A DNA stretch of 64,000 nucleotides from UBA12481 sp012523435 (GCA_028686135.1 JAQUCP010000011.1:27365-91364); one strand, 5' to 3'. Positions 9,122 to 18,252 are shown, numbered from the stretch's first letter. Numbers and translations: made by a program. The notes: generated by a model not told the origin, from the letters alone.

Positions 9122-9763
9122 CAGTTTGTCCGGAACAACTTCCAGTTGATCAATTAGTTCTCTTCCGCAACGGGATAATCGTTTTTCCGGATGATGCCCT
9201 CCGGTGTACAGGATGCATGCAACTCCAAGGGCAGCGGCCACCTCACTGTCATGGCTGGTGTCACCTACCATCACTACCTCTTCAGGTCGATAGCCCAGCT
9301 CTGTCATCAGCTCCAGCCCCAGGTCGATTTTGCCGTTGGCATAATGGTCGCCCAACCCTTTAACCTCCTCAAAAAAACCATGGATTCCATGGAAGGTGGT
9401 CATCTCATCGAGTACCCCCTTTTCGCTGGCCGACAAAAGGGATTGACCAACACCCATTCTCCTGACTGCCTCTAAAGCCTTCATGGCACCCGGCTGCAAG
9501 GTGCACTCCGTCCGTCGCTCGTCATACAATCGAATAAATTCCATGGCCGGTTTTTCAAAGGGCTCACGGGTGAAATCAAAGCCAGCACGTTCGTAATAAT
9601 CCTTAACCGGAAAATCGAAAATCTCGGCATAACGGTTCTCATCAATTCCGGGTAAGCTCCTTGAAGTCAGTAATGAATTGATCGACTCTATGCATAACCA
9701 CTTGTCGTTCAGTAATGTGCCATTCCAATCCCAAATAATATGTTTAACCTTGAATTTCTTCAT
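9110..9763 (-). CDS. HAD-superfamily hydrolase, phosphoglycolate-phosphatase-like
   Basis: A 217-residue cytoplasmic HAD protein with a helical cap of the Gph type. Motif I reads WDWNGTLLND near residue 11, giving the nucleophilic Asp, but the position two residues later, usually Asp (acid/base), is Asn. Motif II serine lies in LLSASEKG, the motif III Lys region follows, and motif IV is VMVGDTSHD. The likely reaction is dephosphorylation of a small phosphate ester; the substrate is not inferable. The DWNGT variant is common in this subfamily and need not mean inactivity. The gene is convergent with tex, overlapping it by 12 bases, and its start lies 97 bases from that of the divergent mutS2. 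Confidence 0.85.
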   Translation of the reverse strand: MKKFKVKHIIWDWNGTLLNDKWLCIESINSLLTSRSLPGIDENRYAEIFDFPVKDYYERAGFDFTREPFEKPAMEFIRLYDERRTECTLQPGAMKALEAVRRMGVGQSLLSASEKGVLDEMTTFHGIHGFFEEVKGLGDHYANGKIDLGLELMTELGYRPEEVVMVGDTSHDSEVAAALGVACILYTGGHHPEKRLSRCGRELIDQLEVVPDKLLVL

Positions 9764-9829
9764 TCTCGTTGTTTTTTGTCGAGGAACCCGGATTGCGGGG
9801 CAGGGAAATTATAACATTTTTAGATTTGT

Positions 9830-9837
9830 TACTTTTG
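9830..9837 (+). promoter_or_regulatory. TAnnTTTG promoter -7 element for mutS2
   Basis: TACTTTTG is an exact match to the Bacteroidota -7 consensus and ends 22 bases before the TTG start of mutS2, giving a leader of roughly 15 bases. Motif-based inference. Confidence 0.5.
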
Positions 9838-9859
9838 CAGTGAAATAATACGCTTTGCC

Positions 9860-12343
9860 TTGATTTATCCCGATACATTTGAAGAGAAGATAGGTTTTTC
9901 CCAAATCCGTAAGCGGGTTATCGATCTCTGTGATAGTCCAGTAGGCAAAGAACTTGCTGAAAACATGACGGCTGCTTTTAACCGGGAGGACATTGCGTGT
10001 CAGCTCGACGGAACAGATGAGATGAGTGCCATACTTCGCTTTGGTACTGATTTTCCGGAGATAGCACCGGTGGATATCCGAAATCCTGTTTCCCGCGCAA
10101 TGGTTGTAGGGACCTGGCTGGATGTCCCAGAATGGCTTGATATTCGGCGTCTGATCCAGTCGGTGAAGCAGATCGGGCAGTATTTCGACCGGAAGGAGAA
10201 AACGCTCTATCCTGTTCTACAAAAGATGGTGATAGGGCTTAAAGTTTCTCCATTGATTCAGGAGCAGCTTGATCAGGTTTTTGGACGCAATGGGCAGGTT
10301 CGCGATCAGGCATCCCCGGCTCTACGGCAGATTAGGCAGGAGATGGTTCATCTTCAAAGCTCGATTGGCAGGAGAATGGAAAGAATTCTCCAGTCGGCCC
10401 GAACGGAAGGATGGATCGAACAGGACACGCAAGCTTCGATACGTGATGGCCGACTTGTGATTCCGATTCCCGTGTTTAATAAACGGAGAATTGCAGGATT
10501 GATTCACGATGAATCGGCTAGCGGGAAGACAGCCTTTGTAGAGCCCATAGAGTTGGTCGAATTGAACAATGAGTTAAGGGAGCTGGAGCTTGCAGAGCAG
10601 CGCGAAATCATTCGAATCTTAACTGACCTGACGAATTTTCTTAGGCCTTATTTTTCTGAGATGTCCGAATGGAATCACCTGCTGGGTGAGTTGGATCTGG
10701 TGAGGGCAAAAGCCCGCTTGTCGATTCGTTGGGAGGGGTGTAAGCCACAACTCTCGGATCATCCGGAGATCAGCTGGAGAGAGTCAAAACATCCCTTGCT
10801 TTACCTGGCCTTTAAGCAAGAAGGTAAGCAGATTGTTCCTCAAGACATTCAGCTAACACAAGAAAAACGGATCTTACTGATTTCCGGACCTAATGCAGGG
10901 GGGAAGTCTGTCTGTCTTAAATCTGTTGGTTTAATTCAATATCTGATTCAATCGGGCTTTCTTCCCCCGCTGGCTGAAGGTTCGGTATCAGGTGTTTTTA
11001 AACAATTTTTAGTCGATATAGGCGATGAGCAATCAATTGAAAATGATCTGAGTACGTATAGTTCTCACCTGCTTCACATGAAGCATTTTATCCGCCAGTC
11101 GGATTCTTCCACTCTCTTTTTGATAGATGAATTTGGTACCGGAACGGAGCCGCAACTGGGTGGTGCCATTGCTGAATCTATCTTGGAAGAGATCGCTGGA
11201 TCCGGTGCTTTTGGGGTGATTACGACTCACTACTCCAATCTCAAGCATTTTGCGTCGGGGGCGGAGGGTATATTAAATGCTGCCATGCGTTTTGATGCCC
11301 AGCGAATGAGACCCCTGTTTGAGTTGGAGATTGGCAAACCTGGCAGCTCTTTTGCTTTTGAGATTGCGCGGAATATTGGGTTGCCCGAATCTGTTTTGGA
11401 ACGTGCATCGCTGAAGATCGGAACAAAGCAGGTCAGTTTTGATCAGCATCTTCGGCAGATTTCACGTGACAAAAAGTACTGGGAAACGAAGCGGGATAAG
11501 ATCCGCCGGTCGTCACGCGATTTGGATGAGCTGATGGTTAAATATACAGATCTGGTTGCTGCAACCGAGAAGGAACGAAAGAAGATCCTGGCAGAAACCA
11601 GGCGGGAGTCAGAAGACCTACTGGCCGGAATCAATCGTAAGATCGAGCAGGCGATCAGGGAAATTCGTGAATCGCAGGCAGATAAGGAGCGTTCAAAGAA
11701 AGTGAGGAGTGAGTTAGATTCGCTCCGAAATCAGGTAAAAGGGTCCCTGGAGGTCAGGAAAAAGGAGAGCGATCAAGCCATTGAAGACGGAGAAAAAGTA
11801 GCTGCTAAAGCCAGAAAAAAGTTTGGGGCAGGCCCGACAGAAGTTAAAGAAAAGAAGCCCGAATCTACATCCAACTGGATCAAGGGCAGGAAGATAAGAC
11901 TAATTGACCGTGATTTGTATGGAGAGATTCTTGATACGCGGGAGGGTAATTTAGTAATTGCTGTTGGTCAGATGATTACCACGATTCCGATTGACCAGGT
12001 GGAGCCGGTATCAGAGAAGGAATACCGCGAAAAGACTGGAAATAGCGATAAAACCAAACCATTTGGCGGATATGACCTGGAAGCGCGCCGCCTAAGTTTT
12101 TCCCCTAACCTCGATCTTCGTGGATTGAGAGCCGATGAGGCCCTGCAACGAGTTACCGAGTTTATTGATGAAGCTGTGATGGTCGGTGAAACAAATCTAC
12201 GAATCCTTCACGGAAAAGGTGATGGCATTCTGCGTAACCTGATTCGAGAGTATCTATCTGGTGTTGATGTTGTTAGCCATTACCAGGATGAGGATATCCG
12301 TTTCGGAGGAACCGGAATTACGATTGTCAGGTTATCCTATTAG
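9860..12343 (+). CDS. mutS2: MutS2 family endonuclease/ATPase
   Basis: An 827-residue MutS2. Family members suppress recombination or act in ribosome rescue. Seen: MutS core helical region, Walker A ISGPNAGGKSV near residue 343, Walker B LFLIDEFGTGTEP near 420, a long charged coiled coil at about 520-650, and a C-terminal Smr nuclease domain (LDLRGLRADEA, then LRILHGKGDG) from about 745. MutS mismatch-recognition domains are absent, as expected for MutS2. The start is a TTG at 9860: the encoded MIYPDTFEEKIGF matches the conserved family N-terminus, and a promoter element lies just upstream. It is convergent with the symporter gene, with five bases between the stop codons. Confidence 0.96.
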   Translation: MIYPDTFEEKIGFSQIRKRVIDLCDSPVGKELAENMTAAFNREDIACQLDGTDEMSAILRFGTDFPEIAPVDIRNPVSRAMVVGTWLDVPEWLDIRRLIQSVKQIGQYFDRKEKTLYPVLQKMVIGLKVSPLIQEQLDQVFGRNGQVRDQASPALRQIRQEMVHLQSSIGRRMERILQSARTEGWIEQDTQASIRDGRLVIPIPVFNKRRIAGLIHDESASGKTAFVEPIELVELNNELRELELAEQREIIRILTDLTNFLRPYFSEMSEWNHLLGELDLVRAKARLSIRWEGCKPQLSDHPEISWRESKHPLLYLAFKQEGKQIVPQDIQLTQEKRILLISGPNAGGKSVCLKSVGLIQYLIQSGFLPPLAEGSVSGVFKQFLVDIGDEQSIENDLSTYSSHLLHMKHFIRQSDSSTLFLIDEFGTGTEPQLGGAIAESILEEIAGSGAFGVITTHYSNLKHFASGAEGILNAAMRFDAQRMRPLFELEIGKPGSSFAFEIARNIGLPESVLERASLKIGTKQVSFDQHLRQISRDKKYWETKRDKIRRSSRDLDELMVKYTDLVAATEKERKKILAETRRESEDLLAGINRKIEQAIREIRESQADKERSKKVRSELDSLRNQVKGSLEVRKKESDQAIEDGEKVAAKARKKFGAGPTEVKEKKPESTSNWIKGRKIRLIDRDLYGEILDTREGNLVIAVGQMITTIPIDQVEPVSEKEYREKTGNSDKTKPFGGYDLEARRLSFSPNLDLRGLRADEALQRVTEFIDEAVMVGETNLRILHGKGDGILRNLIREYLSGVDVVSHYQDEDIRFGGTGITIVRLSY

Positions 12344-12348
12344 GCGAA

Positions 12349-14073
12349 TTACCTGATATTCTTCTCCGGGATCTTCATCTCTGGATGTTCTTCTTTCATC
12401 TGGATCCAGTAATCCCGTATCGTCTGTTTAACCTCCCGGTGCAAGGTGAAAATTCCGAAAAGGTTGGGGATAGTCATAAAAGCTATGGCGATTCCCGAGA
12501 AGGTCCAAATGAGCGTGGTATCGGTGAAGGATGCCAGAAAAAAGCCGATCACATAGACAATACGATACCATATAACTGACTTGCTACCAAATAGATACGT
12601 CATAGCTCGATCGCCATAATAGGACCAGGCGATGGCTGTTGAGAAGGCAAATAATAACAGGCCAATGCTGACAATATATTTCCCGAAATCCCCCAGCCAG
12701 GTTTTCTTAAATGCTTCGGTTGTCAGAGGTGCGCTATGTAGCAGCGATTTTCCCTCCATGCTTAGTCCAGTTGGTAGTGCAACGATGGATCCATTGGCCA
12801 CTGAGAGAGTACCGTTGAAAGGTTGGTTGCCTGATTTGACGGTGATGTCTTCGGCTAGGGAGCGTGCATGCAGGATAGAAAGTTCATTGCTGATCACTCC
12901 GTCAACGATGGTTAAATTGCCGTTGAACAAGGCGATCGTGTCGCGTTGGTTCAGATAGTCGGCCAGCTTTTCAACATCGGTGGATATTTTTTGATCATAA
13001 ACCCGTTCCAGCACTTTTAGGTCGGCCATCTGAAACGTGTTCGGAATTTTCTCTTTCCAGACTCCGGATGAGAGGATAGCCAGACCGGTGAGCATACAAA
13101 TGATCACCGTATCAATAAACGGTTCCAGGATGGCCACCATTCCTTCGGATACCGGTTCATGGGCGCGGGCGGCGGAGTGGGCAATCGGGGCCGACCCCTG
13201 GCCAGCCTCATTGGAGAAGAGGCCACGATTGACTCCCCGGTTGAAAGCAAAAGCAAATCCAGCACCAAGAAATCCTCCGACAGCCGCTGTGCCGGTAAAT
13301 AGATTCGTAAAAATCGATGCTATGCTTGGAAGTAAATTCTGAATATTAAAGGCGATGATCAGGACAACCCCGATAAAATAGATCAGGGCCATACCAGGAA
13401 CCAACCTGGAGGACACCTTGGCAATGCGCTGAATCCCCCCGATAATGACAAAAGCTAGCATAACGGCCAGAACAGCACCAGTGATGATCTGCTTAATTCC
13501 GAAGGTGGCATAGATGGAGTTGGCTATACTGTTGATCTGTGGTAGGTTACCAGTTCCAAAGGAGCTAATGACGGTGGCCGCAGCAAAAAAGCCTCCCAAA
13601 ACATAACCGGTTTTGATCATCCGCCCGTTTTTGAGCTTGATGTTGAGTCTCTTCTTCATATAATACATCGGGCCACCTGAAACCTGACCGTTTTCGGTGA
13701 AATCACGGTATTTATGGCTGAGCGTTACCTCCACGAATTTGGTACACATCCCGATCAGGGCTGTGACCAGCATCCAAAAGAGCGCAGCAGGCCCTCCCAG
13801 ATGGATAGCAAATGCCACTCCGGCAATGTTACCGGTTCCAACTGTTCCCGATAAGGCCGTTGAAAGGGCTTGAAAATGAGAAGTGTCCCCTTGATCCGAT
13901 CCTTTGTCAAATTTTCCTGATACGCACTTTAAAGCGTGCCGGAAATACCTGATCTGGGGAAACCTTAGATAAATCGTGAAAAAGAGCCCTACACCTAGGA
14001 GAAGGTAAACGAACCAGGAGGAACCCCCGATCATTCCGTCCACCTTGAGAAGAAATTCATTGAGTTGCTGCAT
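12349..14073 (-). CDS. Sodium/alanine-type amino acid symporter (AGCS family) with large loop insert
   Basis: A 574-residue inner-membrane sodium:amino-acid symporter. Family signatures are clear: GTGNIAGVAFAI, GGPAALFWM, GGPMYYM, NEAGQGSAPIAH, and the C-terminal IGLLLFAFSTAIAWSYYGDRA. Typical members have about 450-500 residues. Here about 120 extra hydrophilic residues lie at roughly 335-455, between GVWKEKI and GDFGKYIV, in a loop that is probably extracytoplasmic. The insert is rich in Ser, Asn, Thr and Asp and holds short beta-like stretches such as NGTLSVANGSIVALP. The substrate is probably alanine or glycine by family. The gene is convergent with mutS2 and has no obvious operon partner. 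Confidence 0.93.
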   Translation of the reverse strand: MQQLNEFLLKVDGMIGGSSWFVYLLLGVGLFFTIYLRFPQIRYFRHALKCVSGKFDKGSDQGDTSHFQALSTALSGTVGTGNIAGVAFAIHLGGPAALFWMLVTALIGMCTKFVEVTLSHKYRDFTENGQVSGGPMYYMKKRLNIKLKNGRMIKTGYVLGGFFAAATVISSFGTGNLPQINSIANSIYATFGIKQIITGAVLAVMLAFVIIGGIQRIAKVSSRLVPGMALIYFIGVVLIIAFNIQNLLPSIASIFTNLFTGTAAVGGFLGAGFAFAFNRGVNRGLFSNEAGQGSAPIAHSAARAHEPVSEGMVAILEPFIDTVIICMLTGLAILSSGVWKEKIPNTFQMADLKVLERVYDQKISTDVEKLADYLNQRDTIALFNGNLTIVDGVISNELSILHARSLAEDITVKSGNQPFNGTLSVANGSIVALPTGLSMEGKSLLHSAPLTTEAFKKTWLGDFGKYIVSIGLLLFAFSTAIAWSYYGDRAMTYLFGSKSVIWYRIVYVIGFFLASFTDTTLIWTFSGIAIAFMTIPNLFGIFTLHREVKQTIRDYWIQMKEEHPEMKIPEKNIR

Positions 14074-14195
14074 CCGTCGAAATCTTGTGGATTAACGGGG
14101 GATAAAAATGTCATAAAAAAACCGAAGGAGCAAATGAAATGCTGTAAAGCAATCGATTGCAACCAAAGGTTTTGAATGGGTAATGGCAGGAATTC

Positions 14196-14780
14196 TTATC
14201 TTTTGGTATACCCTTCGATCATCAATATTATCGCTCTGATTTCCAGTCGATTAAATTCAGTTTTTTTGTGGGGTATGTAGTAGCGAAGACCAAAATGAAC
14301 CCGCCGGTCCAGTTCGGCATGTAATCCGACAAAGTACTCCATTGGTGATCGTAGGCCTTGGTAGTCATGCCATTTCGTTCCTGAGGAGGCATCGCCAGCA
14401 AGAGTAATAGTTCGACCTGCTACGACATGGGAGTACTGAACGCCTCCTTCGAGGCGGAGTTTTTTAATCGGGATGAACTGGAGAGCAATATGGGGCTCAA
14501 GATAGAAACCCCGCAGGTCTCCCAGGGTGTCGAAATCGTTTGTTCCTTTCATGGAAACTTGAGCTCCAAAGTTGATTTTCAGGGATTTGCTCAAGGAGCT
14601 GTAGAAGTCCACTCCTGCTCCCGGCAACAGCGTCCTATTATAATGGACTGTGTCGTTCAGCAGCCTGGTGGAGTTGAGGCTGATAGTCAATCCCATGGAG
14701 ATGTTCCCCCGGGTGTATTGTTGGGCACAAACTCCCATGCTCATGAATACTACCAGAAGTAAAATACTAATCCGCTTCAT
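14196..14780 (-). CDS. Outer-membrane beta-barrel protein
   Basis: A 194-residue exported protein. Residues 1-19 form a signal peptide ending MGVCAQ. The rest alternates polar and hydrophobic residues in short strands rich in Gly and aromatics (GAGVDFYSSL, LKINFGAQVSM, LRLEGGVQYSHVV, HFGLRYYIP), and it ends near a charged tail. This is the pattern of small PorT/OmpW-like barrels common in Bacteroidota. No enzymatic motif is visible and no specific function can be given. A promoter-like TAATTTTG lies 20 bases upstream on the minus strand. Confidence 0.75.
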   Translation of the reverse strand: MKRISILLLVVFMSMGVCAQQYTRGNISMGLTISLNSTRLLNDTVHYNRTLLPGAGVDFYSSLSKSLKINFGAQVSMKGTNDFDTLGDLRGFYLEPHIALQFIPIKKLRLEGGVQYSHVVAGRTITLAGDASSGTKWHDYQGLRSPMEYFVGLHAELDRRVHFGLRYYIPHKKTEFNRLEIRAIILMIEGYTKR

Positions 14781-14799
14781 TTTCCAGGTTTTTCTTGAC

Positions 14800-14807
14800 C
14801 AAAATTA
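14800..14807 (-). promoter_or_regulatory. TAnnTTTG promoter -7 element for the barrel-protein gene
   Basis: The minus strand reads TAATTTTG, an exact consensus match, 20 bases before the ATG at 14780. Motif-based inference. Confidence 0.45.
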
Positions 14808-14826
14808 AACTATTTCATACGAAGTC

Positions 14827-15489
14827 TTATCCGTAATAGGCTACCGTGATCTCCCGTTTACCTTTAGGGCCAGGAACTTTAGTGGCTCGGAATCCAGCTT
14901 CTTTTAGGTTCCTTCTGATTTGTCCCTTGACTGAATAAGTAACCAGAATGGCTTCATCTTCAAGTGTTTGCGCAATGCTCGAAAAAACGGCTGTGCTCCA
15001 TAAATCAGGTTGGATAGCTGGACCAAATGCATCAAAATAGACCAGGTCGAATAGATGATCCGAGTTGAAATTCCGAATATCTCCAGCTCGCTTAATCAGG
15101 GTAAAGTGATCGGTTATTTGGGAGGGAACTTCCCATGGGGCCTCATGTAATTGAAGGAGTAGGCGATGGTTACCCCCAAGATAATCCGCAAAATTCAGGA
15201 TTTGGTACTCTTCGGGTTTAAGGGGGTACTTCTCCCAACTTTCATAATAGATTTGGCTCTCAGAGGATTGTGAATTTAGGCAAGTGAGCAAAGCATTCAG
15301 TCCGGTACCGAAACCTACCTCCAGAATCCGGATTTTGGAAGCCCTGACTCTCTTCAGTCCGTTTTCGATAAAAACATGAAGGCTCTCATTGATCGATCCA
15401 TGAATTGAGTGATAATGCTCACCCAATTCAGGGATAAAAATGGTGTGCGAACCATCTGCGGTCTGTTCTATTCTGCGTTCAGCCATCAT
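14827..15489 (-). CDS. mnmD: tRNA (5-methylaminomethyl-2-thiouridine)-methyltransferase, MnmD-type
   Basis: A 220-residue Rossmann-fold methyltransferase equivalent to the methyltransferase half of MnmC. It transfers the last methyl group to the wobble uridine of certain tRNAs using SAM. The SAM-binding motif is ILEVGFGTGLNALLT near residue 50. The family motif FDLVYFDAFGPAIQPDLW lies near 140, with LVTYSVKGQIRRNL and PGPKGKREITVA toward the end. No FAD-dependent oxidoreductase half is fused, which fits stand-alone MnmD. An ATG at 15486 is an equally good start. It is divergent from the fucose-isomerase-family gene across 57 bases. Confidence 0.9.
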   Translation of the reverse strand: MMAERRIEQTADGSHTIFIPELGEHYHSIHGSINESLHVFIENGLKRVRASKIRILEVGFGTGLNALLTCLNSQSSESQIYYESWEKYPLKPEEYQILNFADYLGGNHRLLLQLHEAPWEVPSQITDHFTLIKRAGDIRNFNSDHLFDLVYFDAFGPAIQPDLWSTAVFSSIAQTLEDEAILVTYSVKGQIRRNLKEAGFRATKVPGPKGKREITVAYYG

Positions 15490-15546
15490 CTTCCGATATG
15501 CGAAAAATAGTTAATTTAGCAATCAAACGAAAAAAAAGGACAGACC

Positions 15547-17256
15547 ATGAATGCCAAAAAAGTGACAACCAAGCATGATTCAGGACGAGCACTACCAGTA
15601 ATCGGGGTTTTTGCAACAGGGGATCCCAGAATTGACGAAGCATCGCGGTTGCGAGCTCAAAATATTGTAAAACTGGCGGCCACACGCTTAGCCGGAGCCA
15701 TTAGAATGCCGGATGGTTCCGATATCCCCGTTGTCTATTCAGATTTGCTGGTGGATACCGAGCGTGAGGCTGATTTGGTAGCTCGCTCTTTCTTGGCTGA
15801 GGGAGTCTCTGTTTTAGTCTGTTTGCCCGATACCTGGGCGTTCCCTCAATTGACGGTGCTCTCTTTGCTGGGGCATTTCCCGACCGACACCCCGCTGAAC
15901 TTCACCTGCGGAAACAGTGCACCCAGGCCAGGGGTAGTTTTTACTCATGCCGTATCCGGCGCAATTGCTCAATCTGGCCGATTAATGCATATCAATGTTG
16001 GTACCTGGCCTGATTCGGGACTGGAACCTGAAATGACCGACAAAACTTTCGAATCCCTGGTTGATTGGCTCTATGCCGCAGTAACTGCACAATACCTGAA
16101 AGGTAAACGTGTAGTGATCTTCGGGCATGATTCCATGGGAATGGAAACTGCTTTACAGCATATTATCCCAACCCGGAACACCTTTGGTATTGAAATTACC
16201 CGCCTGGATATGAAACTTCTCGCTGATATGCTGAATAGAAAAGCGTATAAGCAGGAAGAATTAACCCGCTTACGCACCTGGATCGATACCCATGCAGCTA
16301 CGGTTGAAATCACTTCAGAAACGGATAACCGTCGTTTTAATGATAGTCTTGCTATGTATTTGATTACCAGGGATATCATGAAGGAATTGAATGCCGTTGG
16401 TGGTGGTTTTATGTCCCAGCTGGAATGGGGTTCCGATCGAAGAGGGCTACCACTCCCAGTAGCTGACACGATGGAGTCACTGATGAATTCTGATTTTGAC
16501 CATAACGGACCAAAACCGGTCATGCCATTTGCTACTGAAGCTGATGCTCAGGCTCTGCTGACAATGCTGTTCTTTACCTACCTATCAGGAGGCAATCCGC
16601 CACTCTTTATGGATTTCCGGAAAGTTTGGGAGCCGTGGGAGATTCAACAAATGGCCGCTGGGCTTGGTATAAAAATTGATCCGAATGAACGATGGGCCAA
16701 ACGAGGATTTGTGGACGGAAATAATAGTGGATCAGCATCATTCAATTGGGCCGGACTGCCAGGAGCCAGTCCGGAAGAGCTCCTCTCCAACGTGTCGTTC
16801 CCACTAGCTGATCCGGAATACTTCCCAGGTATGGGCAATAGTATTACCTTCCTGACACCGGGTGGAATCGAAGGAATAGCTGGCCGACTGGCCTACAGCG
16901 CACTATCCGGGCTCTTCTCCATGGTTTGGGATGAAGCTGTAACCGTCGAACTCCCTGAAAAGCTCGCAAAGGCAGTATGCCAATCCTCCAATGCAACCTG
17001 GCCACACACCTTCCTGACTCCCGCTTTTGCCACGATGGCCGAGTATAAACATTATGCACCGGCTAATCATCTGCACATGACATGGAACTTAAAAGCTGCC
17101 AGGCTGCAGTATTGGATGGATCTTACCAATGTCTTGTCCGTTACTCCCTGGCATGAAAAACCTGCTTTTAGGGAAAAAACTGACAGGCCGTTGCCTCTTC
17201 TTTACCTTTTGAATGGAGGTGAAAATCAGACAAAAATGTTGAGAAAAAAAATGTAA
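15547..17256 (+). CDS. L-fucose isomerase family protein
   Basis: A 569-residue protein of the FucI family, manganese-dependent enzymes that interconvert aldoses and ketoses such as L-fucose and L-fuculose. The three expected metal and catalytic positions appear: Glu near residue 331 (FATEADAQALL), Asp near 355 (MDFRKVW) and His near 510 (NHLHMTWNL). The N-terminal part contains the family-like VIGVFATGDPRIDE. Length is close to E. coli FucI. No fuculokinase or aldolase is nearby, so the physiological sugar is unknown. An AAGGA sequence precedes the ATG. The next gene, for a secreted duplicated-domain protein, follows after 12 bases and is probably co-transcribed. Confidence 0.85.
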   Translation: MNAKKVTTKHDSGRALPVIGVFATGDPRIDEASRLRAQNIVKLAATRLAGAIRMPDGSDIPVVYSDLLVDTEREADLVARSFLAEGVSVLVCLPDTWAFPQLTVLSLLGHFPTDTPLNFTCGNSAPRPGVVFTHAVSGAIAQSGRLMHINVGTWPDSGLEPEMTDKTFESLVDWLYAAVTAQYLKGKRVVIFGHDSMGMETALQHIIPTRNTFGIEITRLDMKLLADMLNRKAYKQEELTRLRTWIDTHAATVEITSETDNRRFNDSLAMYLITRDIMKELNAVGGGFMSQLEWGSDRRGLPLPVADTMESLMNSDFDHNGPKPVMPFATEADAQALLTMLFFTYLSGGNPPLFMDFRKVWEPWEIQQMAAGLGIKIDPNERWAKRGFVDGNNSGSASFNWAGLPGASPEELLSNVSFPLADPEYFPGMGNSITFLTPGGIEGIAGRLAYSALSGLFSMVWDEAVTVELPEKLAKAVCQSSNATWPHTFLTPAFATMAEYKHYAPANHLHMTWNLKAARLQYWMDLTNVLSVTPWHEKPAFREKTDRPLPLLYLLNGGENQTKMLRKKM

Positions 17257-17268
17257 CCAGAGGATAGT

Positions 17269-18192
17269 ATGAAGCGTTTACCTTTCTGTTTCCTAATCTT
17301 GACGTTCCTGCTCGGATCTTTCCCGCTGTTAGCGCAGGAAGAGAATTGGCCGGAACCTCCGGAGTTTAAATCTTATCTGAATGTGCCTGGCAAAGTCTTG
17401 AAATACAATTATTTCAATTACATAGAAATCAGAGACCCCGAGGAGGATAATTACCGACAGGCCATGGGAACCTATTGGGAGATCAGTTACTCCTACGATT
17501 CTGCTTTCAGACAAAAGAGAAAGTTCAAGGAGTTCATGGCGGATGAAGTTCTTAGCCGTGGAGGAACCTTCTTTTTTGAAGATACCTCCCAGCTCCAATT
17601 CGTAATTCCTGATCCCGAAGGACATATCTGGGGCCGCCAGATGCTGACAAATGATAAGAACTACCGCTTGAGAGTGATCAAAGAAAAGCCCTTCACTAAT
17701 CGTGTGGCTTTTGATCAGCCACCGGTTGCTGTCTTCGATCGCTATTTGGACTCCGTTGCTCTCCCTCCTAGAATCAACTATTTCCCAGGATCGGTGATCA
17801 CCCGAATCGCGTATAGTAAATTCAACCACGTGAGCTATAACTGGACTAGCGGTGATACCCTTTTTCGGCAAACTGTGATGGGGCCAACATGGGATATGAG
17901 GCTGGAAACCAGAATGAAAGATGGTGTAATCGATCGGTCGCTCTCTACAATTGAGGTGATGGAAAGCTACTACCGTTCCTGCAGGAAAGTAGGTGGAACC
18001 ATCATAAAAAACAGGCCGCGAGAACTGATCATGAGAATACCCCATGTGGACGGTGATCTCTGGTGCCGCGTCTCCCCATCTCTCGATGGAATGTACGTGC
18101 TCAGAGTTACCCTACAAGCTAAAGCAGACTATACTGCCCCGGAACTCAGATTGTCAATTCCGGTCCAAGCTGCAGATTCAACAGGCACTTGA
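17269..18192 (+). CDS. Secreted protein with tandem duplicated unknown domain
   Basis: A 307-residue exported protein with a signal peptide ending near residue 22 (LLAQ). I do not recognise the family with certainty. Two repeats are visible: about 38-140 and about 165-285. They share the pattern PGxV, then MGxxW, then a helix, GGT, a strand, IPxxxGxxWxR and YxLRV (MGTYWEISY and IWGRQM in the first, MGPTWDMRL and LWCRVS in the second). A similar segment precedes OmpA domains in some envelope proteins, but no OmpA domain follows here. It probably works in the periplasm or on the outer membrane. It follows the isomerase gene by 12 bases and is followed by a terminator. Confidence 0.75.
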   Translation: MKRLPFCFLILTFLLGSFPLLAQEENWPEPPEFKSYLNVPGKVLKYNYFNYIEIRDPEEDNYRQAMGTYWEISYSYDSAFRQKRKFKEFMADEVLSRGGTFFFEDTSQLQFVIPDPEGHIWGRQMLTNDKNYRLRVIKEKPFTNRVAFDQPPVAVFDRYLDSVALPPRINYFPGSVITRIAYSKFNHVSYNWTSGDTLFRQTVMGPTWDMRLETRMKDGVIDRSLSTIEVMESYYRSCRKVGGTIIKNRPRELIMRIPHVDGDLWCRVSPSLDGMYVLRVTLQAKADYTAPELRLSIPVQAADSTGT

Positions 18193-18220
18193 GCGACAAC
18201 TTCTACATCTAATTTATAGA

Positions 18221-18252
18221 AGAAGCCGGTGGAAGCCGGCTTCTGGATTTTT
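18221..18252 (+). terminator. Rho-independent terminator after the isomerase operon
   Basis: A perfect 9-base stem (AGAAGCCGG, 18221-18229, and CCGGCTTCT, 18236-18244) with a 6-base loop is followed by GGATTTTT. It lies 29 bases after the stop of the duplicated-domain gene, ending the 15547-18192 transcript. Confidence 0.75.
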
